This document shows, piece by piece, positions 18,390-27,634 of a stretch of DNA of 64,000 nucleotides. A program made the position numbers and the translations under genes. The stretch is from assembly GCF_014696355.1 (NCBI RefSeq), contig NZ_JACJQA010000016.1, positions 57,839 through 121,838 on the forward strand, read 5' to 3'. The DNA is from Pseudanabaena sp. FACHB-1998. GTDB lineage: Bacteria; Cyanobacteriota; Cyanobacteriia; Pseudanabaenales; Pseudanabaenaceae. The notes under the pieces were generated by a model. The model saw nothing but the letters and a program-made list of their open reading frames with translations, did not search any database and had not been told where the DNA came from. How positions within the stretch are numbered: position 1 is the first letter of the stretch; each line of letters begins with the position of its first letter.

Positions 18390-19742
18390 TTACCTCTTAC
18401 AGAATTGATGAATTACTGACACGACATAATTTAACATCTCTTCGGTCAGACTTGGAAATAGCCCCAGCCAAAACGAGTTTTGCATGACCCAATCTGTATT
18501 TTTGAGATCACCAATAATCCGATAGTTTAAATCTTTATACGCTGGCTGCCTAGTTAAGTTTCCTGCAAATAATAGCCTTGTACCAATTCGCTTTGACTCC
18601 AAATGTTGGACAAGCTCATTCCTTGTAAAAGGAGCATTTTCTTTAACTGAAAGCAAAAAACCAAACCAACTGGGATCAGAATTAGGCGTTACTTCAGGCA
18701 GTAACAAAACATCTTGTAAATCTTGTAATCGAGAATAAAGAAACTCAAAATTTTGTTTTCTTTTCTCAATAAATGATGGCAACTTATCCAATTGAGCTAC
18801 ACCCACTGCTGCCTGCATATCGGTCATTTTGAGATTGTAACCAATATGCGAATAGGTATATTTGTGATCGTATCCAGTGGGTAACTCTCCAAGTTGCCAT
18901 TCGTAGCGTTTGCCACAGGTATTGTCTACCCCAGGAGGACACCAGCAATCTCTACCCCAATCTCGAAAAGATTCAACAATTTTCTTTAACCGACTATCAT
19001 TGGTTAATACTGCTCCGCCTTCTCCCATAGTCATATGATGGGCGGGATAAAAACTGACAGTGGATAGATGTCCAAACGTACCAGTTTTTTGCTGTCGGTA
19101 GGTAGTTCCGACTGCGTCACAATTATCTTCAATTACCCATATGTCATACTTTTTGGCAAAGGCAAGAACTGCATCGATGTCAAAAGCATTGCCAAGAGTA
19201 TGGGCAATCATGATCGCACGCGATCGCGGCGATATGGCAGCTTCTAGTTGAGTAACATCAATTTCATAACTCGGTAACTGAATATCCACAAAAACAGGAA
19301 TTAACTGATTTTGAAAAATGGGATTAACGGTAGTTGGAAATCCTGCGGCGACGGTGATTACTTCATCCCCTGCCTTTAGTCGCTTATCGCCTAACTTGGG
19401 TGATGTCAAAGCGGTAAGAGCTAATAAATTAGCAGAAGAGCCAGAATTGACTAACAAACAATGCTTGACTCCTAGCCATTCGGCAAAGCGTTTTTCAAAT
19501 TCAGCAGCGTAACGTCCCGTTGTTAGCCAAAAATCGAGGGAAGCATCAACCAGATTAACTAATTCGGACTCATCAAATACTTTGCCTGAAACTGATACAT
19601 AGCTTTTTCCTTCAACAAAGTCTTTGGGCGCAAACTTATGTTGGTAATAATTTTTAACGGCTTCAAAAACTTGCGATCGCAAAGCTTCTTCTTGACCGTC
19701 AGAACTACCTTTAAGTGGTGTATATGAACTGGAGGATGTCAT
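18390..19742 (-). CDS. rfbH: CDP-4-keto-6-deoxyglucose 3-dehydrase (E1), RfbH
   Basis: This 450-residue aminotransferase-fold protein makes the 3-deoxy intermediate of CDP-3,6-dideoxyhexoses. The usual PLP lysine is replaced by histidine in [13 protein letters not shown] (H235/H236). Cysteines at 208, 266, 268 and 276 reproduce exactly the C-x57-C-x-C-x7-C spacing reported for the [2Fe-2S] cluster of Yersinia E1. Both features separate it from ordinary DegT aminotransferases. E1 normally needs an NAD(P)H-linked flavin/iron-sulfur reductase (E3, RfbI/AscD), and none is present here. It is flanked by rfbG upstream and an SDR gene downstream. Confidence 0.95.
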   Translation of the reverse strand: MTSSSSYTPLKGSSDGQEEALRSQVFEAVKNYYQHKFAPKDFVEGKSYVSVSGKVFDESELVNLVDASLDFWLTTGRYAAEFEKRFAEWLGVKHCLLVNSGSSANLLALTALTSPKLGDKRLKAGDEVITVAAGFPTTVNPIFQNQLIPVFVDIQLPSYEIDVTQLEAAISPRSRAIMIAHTLGNAFDIDAVLAFAKKYDIWVIEDNCDAVGTTYRQQKTGTFGHLSTVSFYPAHHMTMGEGGAVLTNDSRLKKIVESFRDWGRDCWCPPGVDNTCGKRYEWQLGELPTGYDHKYTYSHIGYNLKMTDMQAAVGVAQLDKLPSFIEKRKQNFEFLYSRLQDLQDVLLLPEVTPNSDPSWFGFLLSVKENAPFTRNELVQHLESKRIGTRLLFAGNLTRQPAYKDLNYRIIGDLKNTDWVMQNSFWLGLFPSLTEEMLNYVVSVIHQFCKR

Positions 19743-19756
19743 AGATTAAGTAGACC

Positions 19757-20737
19757 CTAATTAATGTTGACTAGGAAATTTTTGTACCACGCGATTGCTT
19801 CTTGCAAACCTTCTTCCAATGAATATTTAGGACTCCAGTTTAAAAGATGCCGCGCTTTTGCCGCCGATAAATACTGGTGTTTAATTTCGTTGGTAGCTTG
19901 ATTTAAAACTTTCGGTTCTAAATGTTTTTTGTCCATTAGTTCCAGTGTTTTGCGAACTATTTCTAGTACAGTTACTTGTATTTCATTGCTAAAATTAAAA
20001 GCCTCACCTAATATCTCAGGACGATCCATTTGTTCGGCTAGATGCAAGTATGCCAAAACGCCATCTTTGACATAAAAATAGTCGCGAATGTAGCTGCCAT
20101 CACTGCGAATGGTTACAGGGCGATCGCGCAAAGCCGACCGAATTGTATCAGGAACAATGCGATTAAAATTAAGATCACCACCTCCATAAAAATTTCCACA
20201 GCGTGTTATGCAAACTGGCAAGCCATAGGACTTGTAATAAGTATGACTGATTAAATCTGCACAACTTTTGGAGACATCATAGGGATGCTCACCCTGCAAA
20301 GGTGTAGTCTCATCATAGGGCAGAATTTCTTGATCACCGTATGCCTTATCACTAGAAGCAATGACAATCCGCTTCACTCCGCCAACTCGCCGACAAGCTT
20401 CTAAAACATTCCAAGTTCCTTTGATATTCGCTTCAAAAGTCGCTAGAGGCTCACGATTAGCAACCCCCACAATTGTCTGGGCAGCTAAGTGAAATACAGT
20501 CTCTACTTCATATTCATTGATCGTGCGCTCTAAAGTTGATAGGTCTTCGATTCTGCCATAGACCGTATTAATTTTGCGCTCCAGACCTTCTTGAAACAAC
20601 CGTGATTGAGGTGTCCAATCCCTGACTAAACCAACTACTTTTGCCCCGCGATTGACTAGCTCTTGGGTCATCCAACTTCCCAGTAAACCCGTACATCCAG
20701 TAATCAATACAGAGCGATCTTGCCAAAAATTATTCAT
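19757..20737 (-). CDS. rfbG: CDP-glucose 4,6-dehydratase, RfbG
   Basis: This ~326-residue extended SDR has [19 protein letters not shown] near the N-terminus, HLAAQTIVG, and the catalytic YDVSKSC preceded by [20 protein letters not shown], typical of CDP-glucose 4,6-dehydratase. It converts CDP-glucose to CDP-4-keto-6-deoxyglucose, the substrate of RfbH. I set the start at the ATG 20735-20737, which overlaps the rfbF stop as ATGA, in preference to an upstream TTG inside rfbF. It is part of the rfbF-rfbG-rfbH series and probably translationally coupled to rfbF. Confidence 0.95.
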   Translation of the reverse strand: MNNFWQDRSVLITGCTGLLGSWMTQELVNRGAKVVGLVRDWTPQSRLFQEGLERKINTVYGRIEDLSTLERTINEYEVETVFHLAAQTIVGVANREPLATFEANIKGTWNVLEACRRVGGVKRIVIASSDKAYGDQEILPYDETTPLQGEHPYDVSKSCADLISHTYYKSYGLPVCITRCGNFYGGGDLNFNRIVPDTIRSALRDRPVTIRSDGSYIRDYFYVKDGVLAYLHLAEQMDRPEILGEAFNFSNEIQVTVLEIVRKTLELMDKKHLEPKVLNQATNEIKHQYLSAAKARHLLNWSPKYSLEEGLQEAIAWYKNFLVNIN

Positions 20738-21510
20738 GACCAGACCTTCCAAGGTGCATTATTTTGATCCCAAAGCTCATTCAAATACTTATACTCTCGA
20801 TAGGTATCCATGGCATAGAAAAAACCGTGATGACGGTACGCCATCAGTTGTCCGTCTTGGGCAAGCTTTTCTAGGGGGTCTTGCTCCAAAACACAGTCAG
20901 AGCCTCCTAAATAATCAAAAATTTTGCGATTGAATACAAAGAATCCGACACTTGCCCATCCGTCTATTTGTGGCTTTTCGGTAAAATCTAAAACCTCTTC
21001 GCGATCGCTGATATTGAGAATCCCAAACCGAGAATAAGGTTTTACAGTTGTGACCGTGGCAATTTTTCCATGACTCTTATGAAATTCAATTAGGCTAGAG
21101 ATATCAATATCAGCCACTCCATCGCCATAACTCACCATAAAGATGTCATCATCAATATATCGACTAACCTGATGCAATCTGCCACCAGTCATAGACTCCA
21201 AACCAGTATTGGCAAGAGTTACCGAGAAATCTTGCTCAGTATGCATATTATGATAAGCAACCTGATGGCTTGTGCCTAATCGGATAGTAAAGTCATTATT
21301 CATCGCCTCATAGTTTAGGAAATATTCCTTGATCATATTTCCTTTATAGCCAAGACATAAAACAAAGTCTCTTAAACCATGATGGGCAAACAACTTCATA
21401 ATGTGCCAAAGAATCGGTCGTCCGCCAACTTCCACTAAAGGCTTCGGTCGATACTCAGTTTCTTCTCGCAGTCTTGTCCCCTGACCCCCACAAAATAATA
21501 CAACCTTCAT
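20734..21510 (-). CDS. rfbF: Glucose-1-phosphate cytidylyltransferase, RfbF
   Basis: This 258-residue nucleotidyltransferase has the pyrophosphorylase signature [19 protein letters not shown] at the N-terminus, [17 protein letters not shown] next, and [10 protein letters not shown] for metal binding. It joins CTP and glucose-1-phosphate to CDP-glucose, committing carbon to the CDP-deoxysugar branch. It is the first gene of the CDP-sugar operon: nothing lies on the same strand for 394 bp upstream, so the promoter should be in 21511-21904. Confidence 0.95.
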   Translation of the reverse strand: MKVVLFCGGQGTRLREETEYRPKPLVEVGGRPILWHIMKLFAHHGLRDFVLCLGYKGNMIKEYFLNYEAMNNDFTIRLGTSHQVAYHNMHTEQDFSVTLANTGLESMTGGRLHQVSRYIDDDIFMVSYGDGVADIDISSLIEFHKSHGKIATVTTVKPYSRFGILNISDREEVLDFTEKPQIDGWASVGFFVFNRKIFDYLGGSDCVLEQDPLEKLAQDGQLMAYRHHGFFYAMDTYREYKYLNELWDQNNAPWKVWS

Positions 21511-21904
21511 TTAGATAGTCTCCACCAAGTTATTTTTGTTTGTATGAATAATATAAAATGTCAGTCTGCAAGTCTAACCTAGGACGGACTCCACTAATTT
21601 ATAGAAATTCTAAATAGTTTGTGGAGACGCATCCCAAAGAGTGCGCTTCCACAAACCCAATAATCTACAAATTATTTAAGAATGTTATATCATAGTACTC
21701 CGAACATTTTTTAACGTTGATATAAGGATTGCATGGTAATAATTTGATTTGATTGACTGTTTGCTACAAAGCTAACAGTCAATCAAATAAATAAAAAATA
21801 CGATCTAGAATAAATGAACGGATGTTTTGAAAATGCCCTAAGTATTGATATAGCACTGAACGCTAAAATGTCTAATTAGTAACTCAAGATTACTCTGTTT
21901 AATA
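21511..21904. promoter_or_regulatory. Intergenic gap with two hairpins between GT4 gene and rfbF operon
   Basis: This 394-bp non-coding stretch has two inverted repeats. One is imperfect: GTTTGTGGA at 21618-21626 against TCCACAAAC near 21649-21657. The other is a perfect 15-bp pair, ATTTGATTGACTGTT (21747-21761) and AACAGTCAATCAAAT (21774-21788). The perfect hairpin could terminate transcription arriving from the GT4 unit, while the 5' region of rfbF should contain its promoter. No T-tract or clear -10/-35 was assigned. Confidence 0.5.
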
Positions 21905-23125
21905 TTAAAACAAAAAGCTTTCGTATAATCCAGTATATTTTTCTGCTTGTTTTTCTATTGAATACTCTGCTATAGCGATTGACCTACAGTTTTTGCTCAT
22001 TTGTAATCTTAATTGTTCATCTTCTAGTAGCATAATAATCCCCTTACAGAAATCATCTATGTCTTCAGCTTGAGCTAAGTAACCAGTAACATTAGGGCGT
22101 ACTAGATCAGGGACACCACCTACGTGAAAAGATACCATAGGTGTTCCACAAGACATACTTTCTTGCAAGACCAAGGGTAGATTGTCAGCGCGAGTAGGAA
22201 AAACAAATAAGTCAGATGCGGAGAAAGCTATAGATTTTAAAAAATCACTATTGATATATCCCAGACTTATAGTTTGCATATCTAAATCAGAAAGTATTTC
22301 TGCACATTCATATCCGAAAGTTAATAATATAGTTTCAGCTTTTAGAGAGGAAGGCAATTTTTTTAAGGCTTTAATAAGTAAATCTCCACCCTTACGACTA
22401 TCCTGTAAGCTAGCAGCAGCAAACAGGAGAACCTTTTTATTGGTGGGGATATTTAGATTTTTTTTGCATTCAGTAGGATCTAGTGGTTTAAATGCGTTAG
22501 TATCAATTCCATTAGGAATGTGGTGAATAGGAAAGCGTTTTAGCATACTTGATTTAGCTTTTTCTGTTAACCAACTACTAAGAGTTACAATACTTAAGTT
22601 AGATTTACTATAAATCCAATCTTTTAATTTCCATTCAATTCTTGTATTGTCTCGATGGTAAAAAGCTGGATAATTACTGGGATAGGGGCATTTCCCACAA
22701 CCAATTTCCCAGCGATCGCAGTCATAGCTATAGGCACAGTGTCCTGTAAAACTCCACATGTCATGTAAAGTGAAAACGGAAGGCTTATCTTGAGTTAGTT
22801 TTGAAATAGCTAAATAGTTAAAATAACCTCCATGAAGGTTATGAAAATTGAGTACGTCAGCTTCTTGATAAGACTTACATTTAGTAATATTAAAAGTATT
22901 TAGCAGATGAATGTAGTTAAGTCCAAGCCGAGCGTTGAAATGATTAAGCTTTTTACTTATCGCCACAAATTTGGACGGAATAATTGATATTCGATCATCA
23001 CAGTTAGAGGCATTACCAACTAGAAACTTTGAGTCAATACCATGTTTTAATAATCCTTGATGAAGGCGATAACTCGCTATACCAGCACCGCCAATGATAT
23101 CCGAGTTAATATGTAATACTTTCAT
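21905..23125 (-). CDS. Family 4 glycosyltransferase
   Basis: This 406-residue GT-B enzyme starts MKVLHINSDIIGGAGIASYRLHQGL, the N-terminal acceptor-side Rossmann start of WcaC/GT4 proteins. The donor-side signature is LFVFPTRADNLPLVLQESMSCGTPMV with the E-x7-E glutamates, then GGVPDLVRPNVTGYLA. It is probably a cytoplasmic retaining glycosyltransferase of the polysaccharide pathway. It overlaps the upstream methyltransferase by 4 bp. Its last ~55 codons are duplicated exactly at 10786-10951 in the same orientation, making the gene one end of an 11-kb direct repeat. Confidence 0.92.
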   Translation of the reverse strand: MKVLHINSDIIGGAGIASYRLHQGLLKHGIDSKFLVGNASNCDDRISIIPSKFVAISKKLNHFNARLGLNYIHLLNTFNITKCKSYQEADVLNFHNLHGGYFNYLAISKLTQDKPSVFTLHDMWSFTGHCAYSYDCDRWEIGCGKCPYPSNYPAFYHRDNTRIEWKLKDWIYSKSNLSIVTLSSWLTEKAKSSMLKRFPIHHIPNGIDTNAFKPLDPTECKKNLNIPTNKKVLLFAAASLQDSRKGGDLLIKALKKLPSSLKAETILLTFGYECAEILSDLDMQTISLGYINSDFLKSIAFSASDLFVFPTRADNLPLVLQESMSCGTPMVSFHVGGVPDLVRPNVTGYLAQAEDIDDFCKGIIMLLEDEQLRLQMSKNCRSIAIAEYSIEKQAEKYTGLYESFLF

Positions 23126-23973
23126 GAATTATTGCTTTTTATGGCTTCGATGAAAAGAGAATCAGGCTTATAAACAGAACCATCCGACTCGGTATCCAAA
23201 TTAAAGGAAGTCCAATTTAAAATATAACTTTCAGAAGCAGTTTGTTTCTTAATTTGTCCAAACCCACATTTTTGCAATAGCCAAGAAAGGGAATAATAGT
23301 CGTACATCCATTGATGAACTTCTCCTGTTTGTCTAAATTTACCGATCTGTAGAGCTTCAAATTCTTCTTTATTAAGCAGTAATCTCTGAAAAAAAACACG
23401 GCGATAATCGTTGTATTTGAAGAATCGATATATATGCTTAACTATATTTAGTATTAAGTTCTTTTGAATAATATTTGTTGTCTCTTTACTAAGATTTTCT
23501 GGTGACATAGTTGGAATTTTTATTCCGCTTCTACGGGTTATAAATTCTTGATTGATCAGATCTTGGCGATAAATGAATTTCGCCATTTCCCCTCCAGATA
23601 CATTTCTAACTGCTTGATCAAACATTTCTAGCAGTATCCATTCATAATTTTGTTGCCATTCTTGGGAATTAAATTCTACTTTTTCTAGACACAATAAATA
23701 GGTTTCAACAATTTGTTCAAGATCTGGAACTGCTATTCTTAGTATACCTTGGGGCTTAAGAACCCGAAAACACTCTGTCACAAAGAACATCGCCTGAGAC
23801 TTAGGAAAATGTTCTAGAATATGAGAATGATACACGACATCAAAAGAATTATCAGGAAATGGGATACCCCTATTTAAATCATAGACAAATACGTCTTTAC
23901 CAGTTTTTGTAAAATTGATATTTGTCCAATCAGTGTGGAACCGCAAACCACAACCAAGGTTAAGATATTTCAT
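23122..23973 (-). CDS. Class I SAM-dependent methyltransferase
   Basis: This 283-residue protein begins MKYLNLGCGLRFHTDWTNI, an N-terminal SAM-binding GxG motif. FVYDLNRGIPFPDNSFDVVYHSHILEHF and VLKPQGILRIAVPDLE follow, the usual order of Methyltransf_11-like enzymes. A ~150-residue C-terminal part is variable and probably determines the acceptor. It overlaps both neighbours (GT4 gene by 4 bp, pyruvyl-transferase-like gene by 14 bp), so the genes are translationally linked. Its target is probably a sugar nucleotide or polysaccharide residue; this is inferred from context. Confidence 0.85.
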   Translation of the reverse strand: MKYLNLGCGLRFHTDWTNINFTKTGKDVFVYDLNRGIPFPDNSFDVVYHSHILEHFPKSQAMFFVTECFRVLKPQGILRIAVPDLEQIVETYLLCLEKVEFNSQEWQQNYEWILLEMFDQAVRNVSGGEMAKFIYRQDLINQEFITRRSGIKIPTMSPENLSKETTNIIQKNLILNIVKHIYRFFKYNDYRRVFFQRLLLNKEEFEALQIGKFRQTGEVHQWMYDYYSLSWLLQKCGFGQIKKQTASESYILNWTSFNLDTESDGSVYKPDSLFIEAIKSNNS

Positions 23974-24937
23974 AAATCATTTTAAATTGTTCTTTCCACT
24001 TATTTATAGATGATGTATCTATTCGTATTTTTGTTTCAGAAGATTTCTCAATCCACTGACTAATATATGTCAGATCATTTCTTGGAACAGTTGTGAGTCC
24101 TGTATCACTAGCTATCTCTTTAGCCCGATTATCAATCTCTAGGATTAGAGATCTTCTGTTAGACAAAAGACATCTTATACCTCCGTGTAATCTAGTTCCT
24201 ATATAATCAAATTGGATATCTGACTTTAAGAAAGCATCAAGTGCATCTAAGGATCTATCCAGTATAGTTAATGAAACATTAAGAGATTTGATATATTCTA
24301 AATCTTGACTACCTTGTGGCCACACAAAAACTTCTTCATATTTACTTAGCAATAATTCGATTAATTTTTTGTCTAAGTCTAAATTTTTAGAATAGTCAGT
24401 AAGCATCAAAAGAGCATTTTCAGATTTATTCCTAGGGATTTGATCTATTTTAATTTGAGATAGTGACCACATCGTAGGACATCCCGTGTTAATTACATTA
24501 GTTATACCAATAGAGGCAAGCTTTGCTTTTGTATAGCTATCTCTTACTGAATGCAAATAACTATTCGACAAAGCAGATTTTAACAAAAACCTTGTATATA
24601 GGTTGGGCGAATCTTGATACTGCCACCACCCCACTCCAAGTAAGATGGCATTTCTCATCACAAAAGTATCAAACAAAGATATTTTCCATTGATTGTATTT
24701 GTCCATGTTTGATGAGAGGAGGTTAGTTCCTCCTACAAAACACAAATCAGATGTCTGAATTTTCTTACAACCATCATTATCTATTTTAGATTGAGTTGAA
24801 ATTTTTTCTATAGGGCTATTTCCGAATATATCTTTTAGCTCCCGCATTACAGCTTCTTGAATAATTAGATCGCCTAGATTAGAACTTGGCTTACCATTAT
24901 TATCTTCAATCCCTGGATCAAACAAACAAATTTTCAT
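23960..24937 (-). CDS. Polysaccharide pyruvyl transferase family protein
   Basis: This ~325-residue protein shows GxNLGDLIIQEAV (near the N-terminus), LCFVGGTNLLS and, close to the C-terminus, FDYIGTRLHGGIRCLLS, the conserved basic/histidine block of PS_pyruv_trans (PF04230). Characterised members add ketal pyruvate from phosphoenolpyruvate to sugars, giving the polymer negative charge, though the family also includes CsaB-like enzymes. I chose the ATG 24935-24937 (ATGA overlap with the upstream stop) over an upstream TTG. It is embedded between two methyltransferase genes. Confidence 0.85.
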   Translation of the reverse strand: MKICLFDPGIEDNNGKPSSNLGDLIIQEAVMRELKDIFGNSPIEKISTQSKIDNDGCKKIQTSDLCFVGGTNLLSSNMDKYNQWKISLFDTFVMRNAILLGVGWWQYQDSPNLYTRFLLKSALSNSYLHSVRDSYTKAKLASIGITNVINTGCPTMWSLSQIKIDQIPRNKSENALLMLTDYSKNLDLDKKLIELLLSKYEEVFVWPQGSQDLEYIKSLNVSLTILDRSLDALDAFLKSDIQFDYIGTRLHGGIRCLLSNRRSLILEIDNRAKEIASDTGLTTVPRNDLTYISQWIEKSSETKIRIDTSSINKWKEQFKMIYEIS

Positions 24938-25479
24938 AATGCCTTGCAATCAAAAACAAAAATTGTATTCCCTTTGACATCATTAATAGCTGATAAGGAG
25001 TACTTACTAGTAAACATTGACAAAATATCAAAAATAGATTTATGACTTACCCAATTGAGAGATTCACGTCCATTGACATCACTAAATTTTTCTAATGTGC
25101 AATATGACAGAATTATCTTTTTAAAGTTTTTATTCGTTAGATTATATACAAAATTTTCAATATCAATTACGTATTCTAAAACACCACTCAAAAAAGCTAT
25201 GTCAGCATTCAACTCTGGCAATAAATCTTTATTCAAGTCTATAACTAAAGTCCTCTCATCTCTTGCAATATAATCAATCGGCAGATAAGTATTTTCTGGC
25301 TTCAAAAGAGGCTCTAGCCACATCAGACCGCAACCAAAATCAGCAACAGTTCCTGAAGTATTAATGTAGGCTGCCATCGTTGAAATCCTGTTTTTCCACT
25401 CCTCATCAAATTCCCAATTAGATGACCATAGTCCGATGTTTTCTTTTTTCTTTTTCTTGGGAAATAATTTTTTTAGCAT
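24934..25479 (-). CDS. Small methyltransferase-like protein
   Basis: This 181-residue protein has a very basic N-terminus (KKLFPKKKKKE), an apparent SAM motif I in GTVADFGCGLMWLEPLL and an acidic post-I loop (YLPIDYIARD). LNADIAFLSGVLEYVIDIENF corresponds to the motif around the substrate pocket. It is shorter than typical polysaccharide methyltransferases and may be a minimal-domain enzyme. It begins the overlapping run of four genes down to the GT4 gene at 21905. The assignment rests on motif I alone. Confidence 0.7.
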   Translation of the reverse strand: MLKKLFPKKKKKENIGLWSSNWEFDEEWKNRISTMAAYINTSGTVADFGCGLMWLEPLLKPENTYLPIDYIARDERTLVIDLNKDLLPELNADIAFLSGVLEYVIDIENFVYNLTNKNFKKIILSYCTLEKFSDVNGRESLNWVSHKSIFDILSMFTSKYSLSAINDVKGNTIFVFDCKAL

Positions 25480-25621
25480 ATATTTCTATGGATTTGTAGC
25501 TCAGTTTCTATATTAGATTAGATTAATTAAGTTAGAATAATCACTTTCAAAATAATTGCTTTAGTAAAAACACAAAGACTGTCACGGTTGTAGTAAATAA
25601 TACTTGTGATTGTCACATTAC

Positions 25622-26194
25622 CTAACCTTTAAAAGCTGACCATACATAAGTTATGTGATCTCTTTCAAGAGGTCTAGTAACTTTTGCGGGGATTCCCACT
25701 GCAATACTATTGGATGGTATATCTCTACAGACTAAGCTTCCCGCCCCTATAACTACATCATCACCAATAGTTACACCTGCCATTATAGTTACATTGATTC
25801 CACACCAGACTCTATTGCCAATAGTAATTGGTAAAGGTTTAGGAATAAGAGTATTTGGGTCATGTGCACCAGTTTCTAAATGAAGCCCTGCGGAACCAAT
25901 AAAGTCGTCGCCTATAACTATAGAGTTATAATTAACTACTCGTACATAGTCACCTAACGCACAACGTTCACCTAGAACCATATTGTATCCCATATTAAGA
26001 ATACGAAACCCACGACCAACAAACAAGTCTTTACCATGTTTTACTTTATTACAATTCAAAAAAATTCTTTTAAAAAACAAGTAGTCACCTGGATCAGAGA
26101 TTCGAGACTCCATCTCAGATAGTATTTCTAAAAGAGCTACGATAAGCTTACTCGTAAGTCTTAACACTCTTTTTATGAATTGCTTAACTAACAT
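25622..26194 (-). CDS. Hexapeptide-repeat O-acetyltransferase (WcaF-like)
   Basis: This 190-residue left-handed beta-helix protein has repeats through GNRVWCGINVTIMAGVTIGDDVVIGAGSLVCRDIP and the C-terminal signature IAVGIPAKVTRPL. A catalytic-type histidine occurs in ETGAHDPNT. The family acetylates sugar hydroxyls with acetyl-CoA and works as a trimer. It starts 4 bp after the Wzt gene's stop, so it is in the same transcript as the exporter ATPase. Together with 7145-7708 and 6036-7127, this makes three acyltransferases in the locus. Confidence 0.88.
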   Translation of the reverse strand: MLVKQFIKRVLRLTSKLIVALLEILSEMESRISDPGDYLFFKRIFLNCNKVKHGKDLFVGRGFRILNMGYNMVLGERCALGDYVRVVNYNSIVIGDDFIGSAGLHLETGAHDPNTLIPKPLPITIGNRVWCGINVTIMAGVTIGDDVVIGAGSLVCRDIPSNSIAVGIPAKVTRPLERDHITYVWSAFKG

Positions 26195-26198
26195 ATTA

Positions 26199-27437
26199 TT
26201 AGTGCCACATTAACAGTCCTGGTCCACATACGCCTTTCCAATCATTAGCCGTAGTTTTATCTGATCCTATACCAGTAAATTCAACCTCGAAGCATAAAAA
26301 ATCAAAAACTTGGTCTAGTATTTCATAATTTCTTTGAGCTATGGATACATCAACATAGTATTTAGAGGCTGATAAACCGTACGCAGGAATAATACACTTT
26401 CGGATATCCCCAATTGATGTTTTTTCAGTCATAAATTCATCACTAGAATGATGCACCAGTAGTCCTTGCTGATTGCGGACTGCTATACAAGTAACTATTT
26501 CATTTTTTCCGTAGCTCTCAAATTCAATATAGATAGTAATAGACTTATCTATATTAAAATTATTGTTTTGCAAGTTATCTTGTTGAGAAATACGAATTGT
26601 TTTGATGTATGGTCTTTCTCTAATTTCTGGACAGAAGTAGTCCAAACTATATACTTGACCTGAGTCAAAATAACAATTTACTATTTTTTCAATACTATCA
26701 TTAGCCAATAATTCACCTTTTCTTAGATACAAACCTCTTTGACATAAGGCTTTAATCGCTCCCATGTTATGGCTTACAAATATAATAGTTCTACCTTCCT
26801 TCGTAACATCTTGCATTTTGCCTAAGCACTTTTCTTGAAACTGTGCATCTCCCACAGCCAGTACTTCATCTACAATTAAAATCTCTGGTTCTAAATGTGC
26901 TGCTACCGCAAAGGCTAAGCGTACATACATTCCAGATGAATAACGCTTGACGGGCGTATCTAAAAACCTCTCAATCTCGGCAAAGGCAACTATTTCATCA
27001 AATTTTTTCTTAATCTCAGCGCGATCCATCCCTAAAATTGCGCCATTGAGATAGACATTTTCGCGTCCTGTGAGTTCAGGATGGAAGCCTGTGCCAACTT
27101 CGAGAAGACTGGCGACTCTGCCTTTGATGGAAATTTTGCCTGATGTTGGTTCGGTGATGCGGCTGAGGATTTTGAGGAGAGTAGATTTGCCTGCACCGTT
27201 GCGTCCGATGATGCCAACCCGATCGCCTTGCTTAATTTCAAAGGAGACATCCTTGAGCGCCCAAAATTCCTCTGAGATGTCGTCCGAATCATCTGGGCGT
27301 TTACCAGATAAGCTATGGAGTAAGGATTTTGTCCCATTGGCGATGACATCTCTCAAGGAGGTATAACGCTCTTGCTTTTGATGACCAATGATATATTTCT
27401 TGCTTAAGTTTTCAACCCGAATGACTGTGTCAGACAT
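26199..27437 (-). CDS. Wzt-type ABC transporter ATPase for polysaccharide export
   Basis: This 412-residue protein combines a nucleotide-binding domain with a C-terminal Wzt domain. Walker A is GRNGAGKST (78-86), the signature is YSSGMYVRLAFA, and Walker B is ILIVDEVLAVGD. Residues ~275-412 form a beta-rich Wzt_C-like domain that in O9a systems recognises the modified glycan terminus. It should power export of the completed polymer with a Wzm permease, but no permease gene adjoins it. The gene is the most upstream of the polysaccharide locus on this strand. Confidence 0.92.
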   Translation of the reverse strand: MSDTVIRVENLSKKYIIGHQKQERYTSLRDVIANGTKSLLHSLSGKRPDDSDDISEEFWALKDVSFEIKQGDRVGIIGRNGAGKSTLLKILSRITEPTSGKISIKGRVASLLEVGTGFHPELTGRENVYLNGAILGMDRAEIKKKFDEIVAFAEIERFLDTPVKRYSSGMYVRLAFAVAAHLEPEILIVDEVLAVGDAQFQEKCLGKMQDVTKEGRTIIFVSHNMGAIKALCQRGLYLRKGELLANDSIEKIVNCYFDSGQVYSLDYFCPEIRERPYIKTIRISQQDNLQNNNFNIDKSITIYIEFESYGKNEIVTCIAVRNQQGLLVHHSSDEFMTEKTSIGDIRKCIIPAYGLSASKYYVDVSIAQRNYEILDQVFDFLCFEVEFTGIGSDKTTANDWKGVCGPGLLMWH

Positions 27438-27574
27438 TTTTCGCCTTTTATTCGTTCTTTAGTCTTAAAAAATTATATAAGCAAGAATCTCTGTTTACCA
27501 TATCAGAAGAGAGGGATAATCGAGTAATTTTTTCTCAAAATACAGTCAAAATATGGATTTTTATGGCGCACTGA

Positions 27575-27594
27575 CTTGTAATTTAAATTACAAG
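27575..27594. repeat. 20-bp perfect palindrome upstream of the Wzt gene
   Basis: CTTGTAATTTAAATTACAAG reads the same on both strands. It lies 138 bp upstream of the Wzt start and 41 bp beyond the stop of the next gene. It could be an operator or a terminator hairpin; there is no further support for either. Confidence 0.45.
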
Positions 27595-27634
27595 CTTGCT
27601 TATATAAATAGAGGGATTTTGCCTTTATTATGAC

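Noticed and set aside
27032..27366. Open frames of ~100 residues on both strands within the Wzt gene
   Set aside because: They overlap the conserved ATPase domain in other frames and look like frame shadows of the GC-richer segment.
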